DNA of 5,692 nt from Clostridiales bacterium. GTDB taxonomy: Bacteria; Bacillota; Clostridia; Lachnospirales; Lachnospiraceae. The notes under the pieces were generated by a model. That model was given only the letters and a program-made list of their open reading frames with translations. It had not been told where the DNA came from and ran no database searches. Shown piece by piece: positions 1 through 5,486 of this stretch (positions within the stretch are counted from its first letter, which is position 1; each line of letters opens with the position of its first letter). Location of the stretch: positions 1-5,692 of the forward strand of contig JAATEU010000118.1 in the NCBI GenBank assembly GCA_015655565.1. The letters run 5' to 3'. Both the position numbers and the translations under genes were made by a program.

Positions 1-1791
1 ATGCAGAATTTTAAAGTTGCATCCGGAAAAATACCCGGAAAATTTCAGGGCATGGTGTTTCAGGACAGTGATGTGTATAAATGGCTGGAAGCAGTCGGTT
101 TTTCACTTATGGGGAATCCGGATTCCGAACTGGAAAAAACTGCGGATGGTGCCATTGAAGAAATCTGTGCGGCACAGCAGCCGGATGGATACTTAAATAC
201 CTATTATATTATTAATGGGCTGGATAAACGGTTTACTAATTTAAAGGATAATCATGAGCTGTATTGCCTGGGACATATGACGGAGGCGGCGGTTGTCTAT
301 TATCAGGCAACCGGCAAGCGTAAATTTATGGATGCCGCCATCCGCTATATTGACTGTGTGGACCGTATCTTTGGTTCGGAACCTGGCAAATTGCATGGAT
401 ATCCGGGGCATGAAGTAATCGAAATGGCATTAGTCAGGTTATATGAAGTTACGAAAGAGGAAAAGCACCTGGCACTGGCAAAATATTTTATTGATGAGCG
501 CGGGAAAAAACCGCTGTATTTTGGAGAAGAAAGCATGCGAAACCAAAATAACTTTCATTGGAAAGACAGCTACTTTAAATACCAATATTATCAGGCCGGA
601 AAAGAAGTAAGGCTCCAGGAGAAAGCCGAGGGGCATGCGGTCCGTGCCGTATACCTTTACAGCGGCATGGCGGCCGTTGCGAAAGAGACCGGGGACCGGG
701 AGTTATTAAAAGCCTGCGAAAGAATTTGGGATAATATAATACAAAGGCAGATGTATATTACAGGTGCCGTCGGGGCCTCCCAATATGGGGAATCTTTTAC
801 CTTTGATTATGATCTGCCCAATGATACGGTTTATGCGGAAACCTGTGCTTCTGTGGGATTGATTTTTTTTGCGAGAAGAATGTTTGAGGCAACGGAAGAC
901 GGCAAGTATATTAATGTTATGGAACGGGTGTTGTTTAATGGCGTTATCAGCGGAATGTCCCTGGACGGAACAAAATTTTTCTATGTGAATCCCTTGGAGG
1001 TGGTTCCGGAAGCATCGGAAAAGGACCACAATAAGAGACATGTTGAAGTGGAGCGTCAAAAATGGTTTGGCTGTGCCTGCTGTCCGCCTAATGTCGCCAG
1101 GTTATTGTCTTCCATTGGCAATTACGCTTATGAAACGGCGGAGGACTGCTTTTATATGAATTTGTACGTAGGCGGCGATATTCACACTTCTGTTAATGGG
1201 CAGAAAGCAGATATTCAGATTCAGACTGATTACCCCTGGAATGGAGAGGTGAAAATTAAATTCAGACAGGAGTCGGATGCAGAGTTTAGATATGCCATTC
1301 GCATACCGGACTGGTGCAGGGAATATGACATAAAAGTAAATGGTGAAAAGATAAGTCCGGAAGTAATAAAAGGCTATGTATATCTGAAGCGCAAATGGAA
1401 AAAAGAGGATGACATAGTCTGCAATTTTAAAATGGAAGTTGTAATAAACAATGCAAATCCCAGGGTCAGGGAGGATATAGGTAAAGCAGCGGTATCCAGG
1501 GGACCATTGATTTATTGTTTGGAAGAGGCAGATAACGGGAATGAACTGCAGCGGATTTATATTAATAAAGATACGGTATTCACAGAACAATATGAGGATA
1601 ATTTACTGAAAGGTATTGTTGCCTTAACCTGTGAAGGAAAGAAAATCACAGAGACAAACTGGAGTGAAGATATTTTGTACCGGCCTTATAAGGAACCGGT
1701 ATATCAAAAGGAAAATTTAAAATGGATACCATATTATTCCTGGGCCAACAGAAAACCCGGAGAAATGTTGGTATGGGTTAAGATAGTGTGA
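1..1791 (+). CDS. GH127 beta-L-arabinofuranosidase (DUF1680 family), N-terminus outside window
   Basis: The product is a retaining glycoside hydrolase that removes terminal beta-L-arabinofuranose from plant-derived arabino-oligosaccharides such as those of hydroxyproline-rich glycoproteins. Family members are usually cytoplasmic. The visible 596 residues hold an alpha/alpha-barrel catalytic part (about 1-375) followed by beta-sandwich regions to the end, with the family's closing PYYSWANRKPGEM block at 577-589. By recalled alignment to Bifidobacterium longum HypBA1, Glu264 (YGESFTFDYD) is the acid/base. Glu280 and Cys282 (YAETCASV) with Cys360 and Cys361 (WFGCACCPPN) form the Zn site, and Cys360 is the nucleophile. 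All are present, so the enzyme should be active. HypBA1 is about 658 residues and has some 50 residues before the block matching NFKVASGK, so the ATG at base 1 is probably an internal Met codon and the true start lies upstream. No upstream signals are visible. Family assignment is firm; the exact sugar substrate is inferred. Confidence 0.95.
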   Translation: MQNFKVASGKIPGKFQGMVFQDSDVYKWLEAVGFSLMGNPDSELEKTADGAIEEICAAQQPDGYLNTYYIINGLDKRFTNLKDNHELYCLGHMTEAAVVYYQATGKRKFMDAAIRYIDCVDRIFGSEPGKLHGYPGHEVIEMALVRLYEVTKEEKHLALAKYFIDERGKKPLYFGEESMRNQNNFHWKDSYFKYQYYQAGKEVRLQEKAEGHAVRAVYLYSGMAAVAKETGDRELLKACERIWDNIIQRQMYITGAVGASQYGESFTFDYDLPNDTVYAETCASVGLIFFARRMFEATEDGKYINVMERVLFNGVISGMSLDGTKFFYVNPLEVVPEASEKDHNKRHVEVERQKWFGCACCPPNVARLLSSIGNYAYETAEDCFYMNLYVGGDIHTSVNGQKADIQIQTDYPWNGEVKIKFRQESDAEFRYAIRIPDWCREYDIKVNGEKISPEVIKGYVYLKRKWKKEDDIVCNFKMEVVINNANPRVREDIGKAAVSRGPLIYCLEEADNGNELQRIYINKDTVFTEQYEDNLLKGIVALTCEGKKITETNWSEDILYRPYKEPVYQKENLKWIPYYSWANRKPGEMLVWVKIV

Positions 1792-1792
1792 A

Positions 1793-1836
1793 CCATCCGC
1801 AGTACCTCATCTGCAGGCAGATGTGGAATGGGATGG
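1793..1836 (+). other. Nested imperfect hairpin right after the GH127 stop
   Basis: The outer stem is CCATCC (1793-1798) with GGATGG (1831-1836). The inner stem is CATCTG (1808-1813) with CAGATG (1818-1823) around a CAGG loop. It is extended past a T-T mismatch by CC (1805-1806) with GG (1825-1826). No T-tract follows, so this is not a standard intrinsic terminator. It could protect the mRNA 3' end or assist the hairpins downstream. The pairing is read directly from the sequence; the role is inferred. Confidence 0.45.
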
Positions 1837-1849
1837 GAGTTGTTGTTAG

Positions 1850-1873
1850 ATAAGGATAATTTTCCTTATTTTT
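1850..1873 (+). terminator. Weak AT-rich terminator-like hairpin
   Basis: ATAAGGA (1850-1856) pairs with TCCTTAT (1863-1869) around a 6-nt loop, and five Ts run from 1869 to 1873. The stem is short and poor in GC, so alone it would terminate weakly. It stands between the GH127 stop and the stronger hairpin at 1938. Confidence 0.4.
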
Positions 1874-1937
1874 CAATGTGGCTGTTAGCAATAATTTTTT
1901 CAAATGTGAATTATGTATTATTCGAACAGGATAAACG

Positions 1938-1976
1938 CAGGAAGGGAGATTTTTTATAAAATCCTTCCTGTGTTTG
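1938..1976 (+). terminator. Likely intrinsic terminator of the GH127 transcript
   Basis: CAGGAAGG (1938-1945) pairs perfectly with CCTTCCTG (1963-1970). Inside it ATTTT (1949-1953) pairs with AAAAT (1958-1962) around a TTAT loop, leaving a 3-nt GAG bulge on the left arm. This gives 13 pairs in total. A moderately T-rich tail (TGTTTGT) follows. It is the best termination signal between the GH127 gene and the promoter at 2000. The lack of an uninterrupted T run lowers certainty. Confidence 0.65.
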
Positions 1977-1999
1977 TCCTGTTATTCTACGATGAAAAC

Positions 2000-2028
2000 T
2001 TGATTGATAATACCACAAATGTTATAAT
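2000..2028 (+). promoter_or_regulatory. Sigma-A-type promoter for the small NdpA-like gene
   Basis: The -35 box is TTGATT (2000-2005), the spacer is exactly 17 bp, and the -10 is a consensus TATAAT (2023-2028). Transcription would begin near 2035. That leaves an untranslated leader of about 120 nt before the start at 2158. The leader contains a small hairpin, AGGTT (2066-2070) with AACCT (2080-2084), followed by TTTATTA, and otherwise nothing I recognise. Confidence 0.7.
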
Positions 2029-2147
2029 TCATATCAGGGCTTGCCAAAGCACAAAGATGGGAGTCAGGTTGCAAAACGAAACCTTTATTATGCCTGCATA
2101 TTGGTTATGGAATATGAAATCACGATACAAATGATAATGATATGAAT

Positions 2148-2151
2148 GGAG
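2148..2151 (+). promoter_or_regulatory. RBS that decides the start at 2158
   Basis: GGAG lies 6 nt upstream of the ATG at 2158. It overlaps the alternative ATG at 2146, which has no purine-rich site of its own in front of it. The 2158 start is therefore preferred. Confidence 0.6.
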
Positions 2152-2157
2152 ATACTT

Positions 2158-2514
2158 ATGGAACGGGATGAAATTATTATAAGAAATGCAATTGTACATA
2201 TTTTAGATTCTACTATTGGAATGCCGGTGCTTTCCGATCATTTTCTGGATTTAGGACCTGATTTAAACGAATTTTTAAGAAGCCATATTTATAAAATAGT
2301 TTCCAGCGATGATATGAAGAGCTGTATTTTTAACAAAGAGGAATCTTTTGTGTATCAATGCCTGGAGAATTTTAATGAGGAATCCATGGTTACGGTAAGC
2401 CAGGAAATACCTATGGATCAGTATAATGATAAAAATAATGTTGAATTCATTACAAACCCGGACGGTACCATATGGGTATTAATTAAAAATATTAACCGCA
2501 TTATCAGTAAATAA
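2158..2514 (+). CDS. Internally deleted nucleoid-associated protein (NdpA/YejK family): N- and C-terminal ends joined
   Basis: The product is a 118-residue protein, against roughly 330-350 for full-length family members. Residues about 6-80 resemble the N-terminus of clostridial nucleoid-associated proteins (PF04245 type): RNAIVHILDS, GMPVLSD, DLGPDLNEFL, HIYKIVSSDD. Residues about 83-118 resemble the C-terminal end of the same proteins: IPMDQYNDKNNVEF, then NPDGT and IKNINRI. The middle, some 220 residues of the usual core, is absent, and the joint falls near residues 80-84 (bases about 2395-2409). The reading frame is intact across the joint. The gene keeps a good RBS and its own consensus promoter, and it converges with the acetyltransferase gene. 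YejK-type proteins bind DNA in the nucleoid; whether this remnant does is unknown. It may be a decaying gene that happens to stay in frame, or a selected mini-protein. A longer start at 2146 (122 residues) is possible but lacks an RBS. The family call rests on memory of sequence patterns. Confidence 0.75.
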   Translation: MERDEIIIRNAIVHILDSTIGMPVLSDHFLDLGPDLNEFLRSHIYKIVSSDDMKSCIFNKEESFVYQCLENFNEESMVTVSQEIPMDQYNDKNNVEFITNPDGTIWVLIKNINRIISK

Positions 2515-2531
2515 TATTATTGATATTACAA

Positions 2532-3770
2532 TTAAAAATGATTATTAATCCAGCAAGGCTTTTTAAAAATGAATCCGGCGGCTTTTTCTCTGCTGCAGTT
2601 AAGAGTAATCCCTTCCAGGTAGTCTAAATCGGCAATATCATAAAAGCCAACTATGGCAGCAGAAAATTGATTAATTGTCATTTCAATATCAACCACGGAA
2701 GGTAAATCTGTGGTATTGGATGAGGATACTTCTAATGCCGCACCTTCCTTATAGGTGATATGGAATACCCTGTTATTCATTTCCAAAAAGGAATCCTGAA
2801 TGCGAATATTAAGCGCTCCATTTCCTTTATAGGAAGCCCGCTTTAGAACCTCTTTTACATTGATAACACGTACCATTCCATTTTGCCTGATATTCCGATA
2901 ACTGGAAAATTGGGAGTAATCCTCACAAAAGTATTCCAAGGATAAACATCCGGGTGCATTAAAATGTATTATATCATATTCGGCAGAGAAGGTCTTAGCA
3001 AGACTCATAATTGATTTTAAAGTCTTAAAACTATCGAATATCACTTCTTTACAGTCAAGGATGCTCTGATTCTGTTTTATGGATTTTTCAAATACAATAT
3101 AGCCGCAGGGCCTGCCGTCTTTGTCTTTATAAAGATAAGCATAGCGCTTCCCTTTAAATGGATTTGCATTCTTTAATACATCCCAGTCATAGGCATCCCG
3201 GTGTACCATCATATTAAATTTTTTGGCAAAGGATTGATAAACAGTATCAAACCCGGAATAATTGCCATCGCCGCGGTATAATTGAAAAGTACCATCATAA
3301 TGATAATTTGGTATTGCGGTAAGATCAAAACTCCAATGAATGCAGGCAGAGGAAGGAACATATCCAAAATTCCCATAAAATTTCTCACTGAATGGATATA
3401 AATAGGAAAAATATACGCCGTTCTCATACATTTCCTTCATGGCATGGCGGAAGCATTCCCGGACAGCTCCTTTCCTGCGGTGCTGGGGATAAGTACATAC
3501 ACCTCCGATTCCGGACATTTTTAGTTTGTTCCCATCAAAGGTTACTTCATATGGCATTACACGGATACAGGACATCATTTCTCCTTCAGGGGTAAATGCC
3601 GCAAAGGTGTCTAAAAAGTAGGCGTCACTTTTGGAAACCGGATTTTCTTTGATTTCCCGCATGTATTCTTCCATATCTTTACCTTTGGTGTCGTGTGCCC
3701 GGCCAAAACAGAGTGAAGATATGTTATGGGTTTCCATAAGCTCGTTTTCGTTAATTTTGCGGATTATCAT
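2532..3770 (-). CDS. GNAT family N-acetyltransferase, Eis-type
   Basis: The product is a 412-residue cytoplasmic protein of the length and layout of Eis-like acetyltransferases. An N-terminal GNAT domain covers about 1-150, a second degenerate GNAT-like region about 155-290, and a C-terminal SCP2-like domain about 300-412. The acetyl-CoA-binding loop is GIGGVCTYPQHRRKGAVR (87-104), which fits the V-x-T-x-P-x-x-R-x-x-G pattern. The YPFSEKFYGNFGY block (125-137) carries Tyr132, matching the proposed general-acid Tyr of mycobacterial Eis. The chain ends in Phe, as in Eis, where the C-terminal carboxylate helps catalysis. Eis relatives acetylate aminoglycosides, polyamines or lysines; the substrate here cannot be told from sequence. 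The start at 3770 follows GGAGG. A longer in-frame ATG at 3848 is rejected because the promoter -10 lies inside that extension and no RBS precedes it. The stop lies 17 bp from that of the converging small gene, with no strong terminator between them. Confidence 0.9.
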   Translation of the reverse strand: MIIRKINENELMETHNISSLCFGRAHDTKGKDMEEYMREIKENPVSKSDAYFLDTFAAFTPEGEMMSCIRVMPYEVTFDGNKLKMSGIGGVCTYPQHRRKGAVRECFRHAMKEMYENGVYFSYLYPFSEKFYGNFGYVPSSACIHWSFDLTAIPNYHYDGTFQLYRGDGNYSGFDTVYQSFAKKFNMMVHRDAYDWDVLKNANPFKGKRYAYLYKDKDGRPCGYIVFEKSIKQNQSILDCKEVIFDSFKTLKSIMSLAKTFSAEYDIIHFNAPGCLSLEYFCEDYSQFSSYRNIRQNGMVRVINVKEVLKRASYKGNGALNIRIQDSFLEMNNRVFHITYKEGAALEVSSSNTTDLPSVVDIEMTINQFSAAIVGFYDIADLDYLEGITLNCSREKAAGFIFKKPCWINNHF

Positions 3771-3781
3771 GAATTTGACTG

Positions 3782-3786
3782 CCTCC
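3782..3786 (-). promoter_or_regulatory. RBS of the acetyltransferase gene
   Basis: On the minus strand GGAGG stands 11 nt before the ATG at 3770. The spacing is slightly long, but no alternative start codon lies closer. It supports the 412-residue protein over the longer reading frame. Confidence 0.6.
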
Positions 3787-3809
3787 AAATCTGTTAAATT
3801 ATAAAAATA

Positions 3810-3838
3810 ATTATAACAGGAAACCTGTGGTAAAACAA
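3810..3838 (-). promoter_or_regulatory. Sigma-A-type promoter of the acetyltransferase gene
   Basis: Read on the minus strand, TTGTTT (3838-3833) is followed after exactly 17 bp by a consensus TATAAT (3815-3810). Transcription would start near 3803, giving a leader of about 33 nt that contains the GGAGG site. A second TATAAT occurs at 3803-3798 but has only a poor -35 (AGGTTT) at the right distance. Confidence 0.7.
3816..3828. promoter_or_regulatory. Candidate operator palindrome between -10 and -35
   Basis: ACAGG-AAA-CCTGT is a perfect 5-bp inverted repeat with a 3-bp centre. It fills most of the spacer of the acetyltransferase promoter, directly against the -10 box. A repressor or MerR-like activator could bind there, but no regulator gene is nearby. 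The palindrome is seen directly; its function is inference. Confidence 0.35.
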
Positions 3839-4055
3839 GATAAAGCAAGGAGGAACAGGAAAAATTATTGGGATGGATGTGCCTTTTAACAGGACAGACA
3901 TATGGCGCTTATATATAATTTTCCTTTTTGATTGTCGCGAAAGTCCTAATAAATCTACATTATGGATATCAATGTATCGATATTCAATTTTGCGCCGACC
4001 GGCTGAGTGCACTGTTTATATTTCGTCTGTTGTCCCGGTTTTTTTACGGATTGGC
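3839..4055. other. Intergenic stretch without a convincing gene
   Basis: About 215 bp separate the acetyltransferase promoter from the dehydrogenase promoter. Reading frames here (for example + 3873-4139 and - 3794-4012) resemble no family I know, lack properly spaced RBSs and run across promoter elements. The stretch contains an AAGGAGG sequence on the plus strand (3847-3853) with no start codon at a usual distance. It also has an imperfect inverted repeat, GGATATC (3964-3970) with GATATTC (3979-3985), and the hairpin described at 3998-4045. It may be a gene remnant or encode a small RNA; nothing decides this. Confidence 0.4.
3998..4045 (+). terminator. Terminator-like hairpin with long loop and T7 tract
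   Basis: ACCGG (3998-4002) is complementary to CCGGT (4035-4039), and seven Ts run from 4039 to 4045. The loop of 32 nt is unusually long, and it contains the palindrome AGTGCACT. The G/C-rich arm directly followed by a T run is typical of intrinsic termination on the plus strand. It would end any transcript entering from the left before the promoter at 4056. The long loop makes the call uncertain. Confidence 0.35.
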
Positions 4056-4084
4056 TTGACATTAACGGGCAGCAAAGGTAATAT
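4056..4084 (+). promoter_or_regulatory. Promoter of the iron alcohol dehydrogenase gene
   Basis: A perfect TTGACA -35 (4056-4061) is followed after 17 bp by TAATAT (4079-4084), a 4-of-6 match to the -10 consensus in a run of alternating A/T. The transcript would begin near 4091, leaving an AT-rich leader of almost 150 nt before the start at 4239. I see no known riboswitch in that leader. Confidence 0.55.
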
Positions 4085-4228
4085 TATTATAAAAAGTATT
4101 CTAAATATCAAGCTCAATTTAAAACTGTTCTATGGATAAAAAAGTGACAATAAATATAAAGGTTTAAAAATATGATAGAATTTTATGTTACAAGGATAAT
4201 GAAGCAAAGCGTGAATGAGCACGCAGAT

Positions 4229-4233
4229 GGGGA
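4229..4233 (+). promoter_or_regulatory. RBS that decides the start at 4239
   Basis: GGGGA lies 5 nt before the ATG at 4239. The upstream in-frame ATGs at 4215 and 4227 lack a purine-rich site at a usable distance, so the shorter protein is preferred. Confidence 0.55.
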
Positions 4234-4238
4234 AAAAT

Positions 4239-5408
4239 ATGAATAATTTTACATTTTATAGCCCGACTTATTTTGTATTTGGCAGAGACCAGGAAAATAA
4301 TGCCGGTCATTATATAAAAAGATTTGGTGGTTCTAGAGTGTTAATCCACTATGGCGGCGGTTCTGTTATCCGTTCAGGTTTATTAGACAGAGTAAAGGCT
4401 TCCTTAAGTAAAGAAGGGATTGAATTTCTTGAATTAGGAGGCGTTATGCCTAATCCAAGAAGTGGGCTGGTATATCAGGGGATAGAACTTTGTAAAAAAA
4501 ATAGCTTGGATTTTATTCTTGCTGTTGGCGGAGGCAGTGTTATTGATTCTGCGAAAGCAATTGCAGCCGGAGCAAAATATGACGGAGATTTTTGGGATTT
4601 CTATGAAGGTAAATCTGTAGGGGAGGCTTTAAAAGTAGGAACTGTTCTGACCATATCCGCTGCAGGCAGTGAGGGATCCGGTGACTCTGTTGTTACGAAG
4701 GAAGAGGGAATGCTTAAGAGAGGAACCGGAAGTGAAGCCCTCCGTCCGGCATTTTCCATATTAAATCCGGAATTAACCCAGACCCTGCCGGCATATCAGA
4801 CTGCCTGTGGTGCAACGGATATTATGGCTCATGTATTTGAACGTTATTTTACCAATACGCAGGAGGTAGAAGTTACGGACAGATTGTGTGAAGCAGTTCT
4901 GCTAGCCATGATAAAAGAAGTGCCAAAGGTAATTTCAAACCCTGATGATTATAATGCAAGAGCTAATATTATGTGGGCAGGAATGGTGGCACATAATAAT
5001 ATTGTAGGTGTGGGCCGTGACCAGGACTGGTCAAGCCATGTGATTGAACATGAACTGTCTGCTTTATATGATTGTGCCCACGGTGCCGGATTGGCAGTAG
5101 TTTTTCCTGCCTGGATGACCTATGTTATGAAGCATGATATTAATCGTTTTGCGCAGCTTGCAGTAAGAGTGTGGGGGTGCCATATGGACTTTTCCCATCC
5201 GGAGGCTGCCGCGAAGGAAGGTATAGAACGCTTTAAACTATTTTTAACATCCATTGGAATGCCAGTTAACTTCTCCGGGCTGGGTGCGAAAGAGGAAGAT
5301 ATTTCTGTTTTGGCGGAAAAAACCGGACTCGGCAAAGACGGGACAATGGGAGGTTTTGTGCGATTAAAGACGCAGGATGTAGAAAATATTTTAAGGCTGG
5401 CGTTGTAG
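4239..5408 (+). CDS. Iron-containing alcohol dehydrogenase (YqhD / butanol dehydrogenase group)
   Basis: The product is a 389-residue cytoplasmic group III alcohol dehydrogenase that interconverts aldehydes and primary alcohols with NAD(P)H. In a fermenter it would mostly reduce aldehydes. The N-terminal nucleotide-binding domain (about 1-180) shows HYGGGS (37-42), MPNP (70-73) and VGGGSVID (96-103). The C-terminal helical domain carries the metal ligands Asp194 and His198 (ATDIMAH), His267 (DWSSH) and His281 (DCAHG). These numbers equal those recalled for E. coli YqhD, which supports the start at 4239. The opening MNNFTFYSPT is also typical of the family. Starting at 4215 would add 8 residues without an RBS. 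The usual TGSE motif reads AGSEGS here (142-147), a mild departure. The GGGS motif is compatible with NADPH use as in YqhD, but cofactor and aldehyde preference are not settled by sequence. The gene has its own promoter and may read into the coiled-coil gene 78 bp downstream. Confidence 0.93.
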   Translation: MNNFTFYSPTYFVFGRDQENNAGHYIKRFGGSRVLIHYGGGSVIRSGLLDRVKASLSKEGIEFLELGGVMPNPRSGLVYQGIELCKKNSLDFILAVGGGSVIDSAKAIAAGAKYDGDFWDFYEGKSVGEALKVGTVLTISAAGSEGSGDSVVTKEEGMLKRGTGSEALRPAFSILNPELTQTLPAYQTACGATDIMAHVFERYFTNTQEVEVTDRLCEAVLLAMIKEVPKVISNPDDYNARANIMWAGMVAHNNIVGVGRDQDWSSHVIEHELSALYDCAHGAGLAVVFPAWMTYVMKHDINRFAQLAVRVWGCHMDFSHPEAAAKEGIERFKLFLTSIGMPVNFSGLGAKEEDISVLAEKTGLGKDGTMGGFVRLKTQDVENILRLAL

Positions 5409-5430
5409 TATTACTTAATAAGAATGGATG

Positions 5431-5448
5431 ATGCTTTGGAGAGAGCAT
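5431..5448 (+). other. Small hairpin in the gap after the dehydrogenase gene
   Basis: ATGCT (5431-5435) pairs with AGCAT (5444-5448) around an 8-nt loop, followed by TTTATATATATAAATATG. It is too weak to be a confident terminator, and I see no good -35/-10 pair in the 78-bp gap. Co-transcription of the dehydrogenase and the next gene is therefore plausible. Confidence 0.25.
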
Positions 5449-5472
5449 TTATATATATAAATATGACGAAGG

Positions 5473-5480
5473 AAAGGAGG
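5473..5480 (+). promoter_or_regulatory. Strong RBS of the coiled-coil gene
   Basis: AAAGGAGG stands 6 nt before the ATG at 5487. This near-perfect Shine-Dalgarno sequence fixes the start of a gene that is otherwise incomplete in the window. Confidence 0.85.
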
Positions 5481-5486
5481 AACTGT

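Noticed and set aside
1102..1590. A 162-codon minus-strand reading frame inside the GH127 gene, and similar antisense frames elsewhere
   Set aside because: They lie opposite clearly conserved coding sequence and have no RBS or family resemblance.
1913..2134. A 73-codon plus-strand reading frame
   Set aside because: It runs through the terminator hairpin at 1938-1970 and the promoter at 2000-2028, has no RBS, and its product resembles no known family.
3771..3848. N-terminal extension of the acetyltransferase to an ATG at 3848
   Set aside because: The promoter -10 and -35 lie inside the extension, no RBS precedes it, and the family-typical start is the MIIRKI at 3770.
3901..4050. Riboswitch or decayed insertion sequence
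   Set aside because: No core motif of a riboswitch class I know can be matched, and there are no terminal inverted repeats or transposase-like residues.
3873..4139. An 88-codon plus-strand reading frame downstream of AAGGAGG
   Set aside because: The Shine-Dalgarno sequence is 19 nt from the ATG, too far to serve it. The frame crosses the T7 tract and the TTGACA promoter, and the product has no recognisable features.
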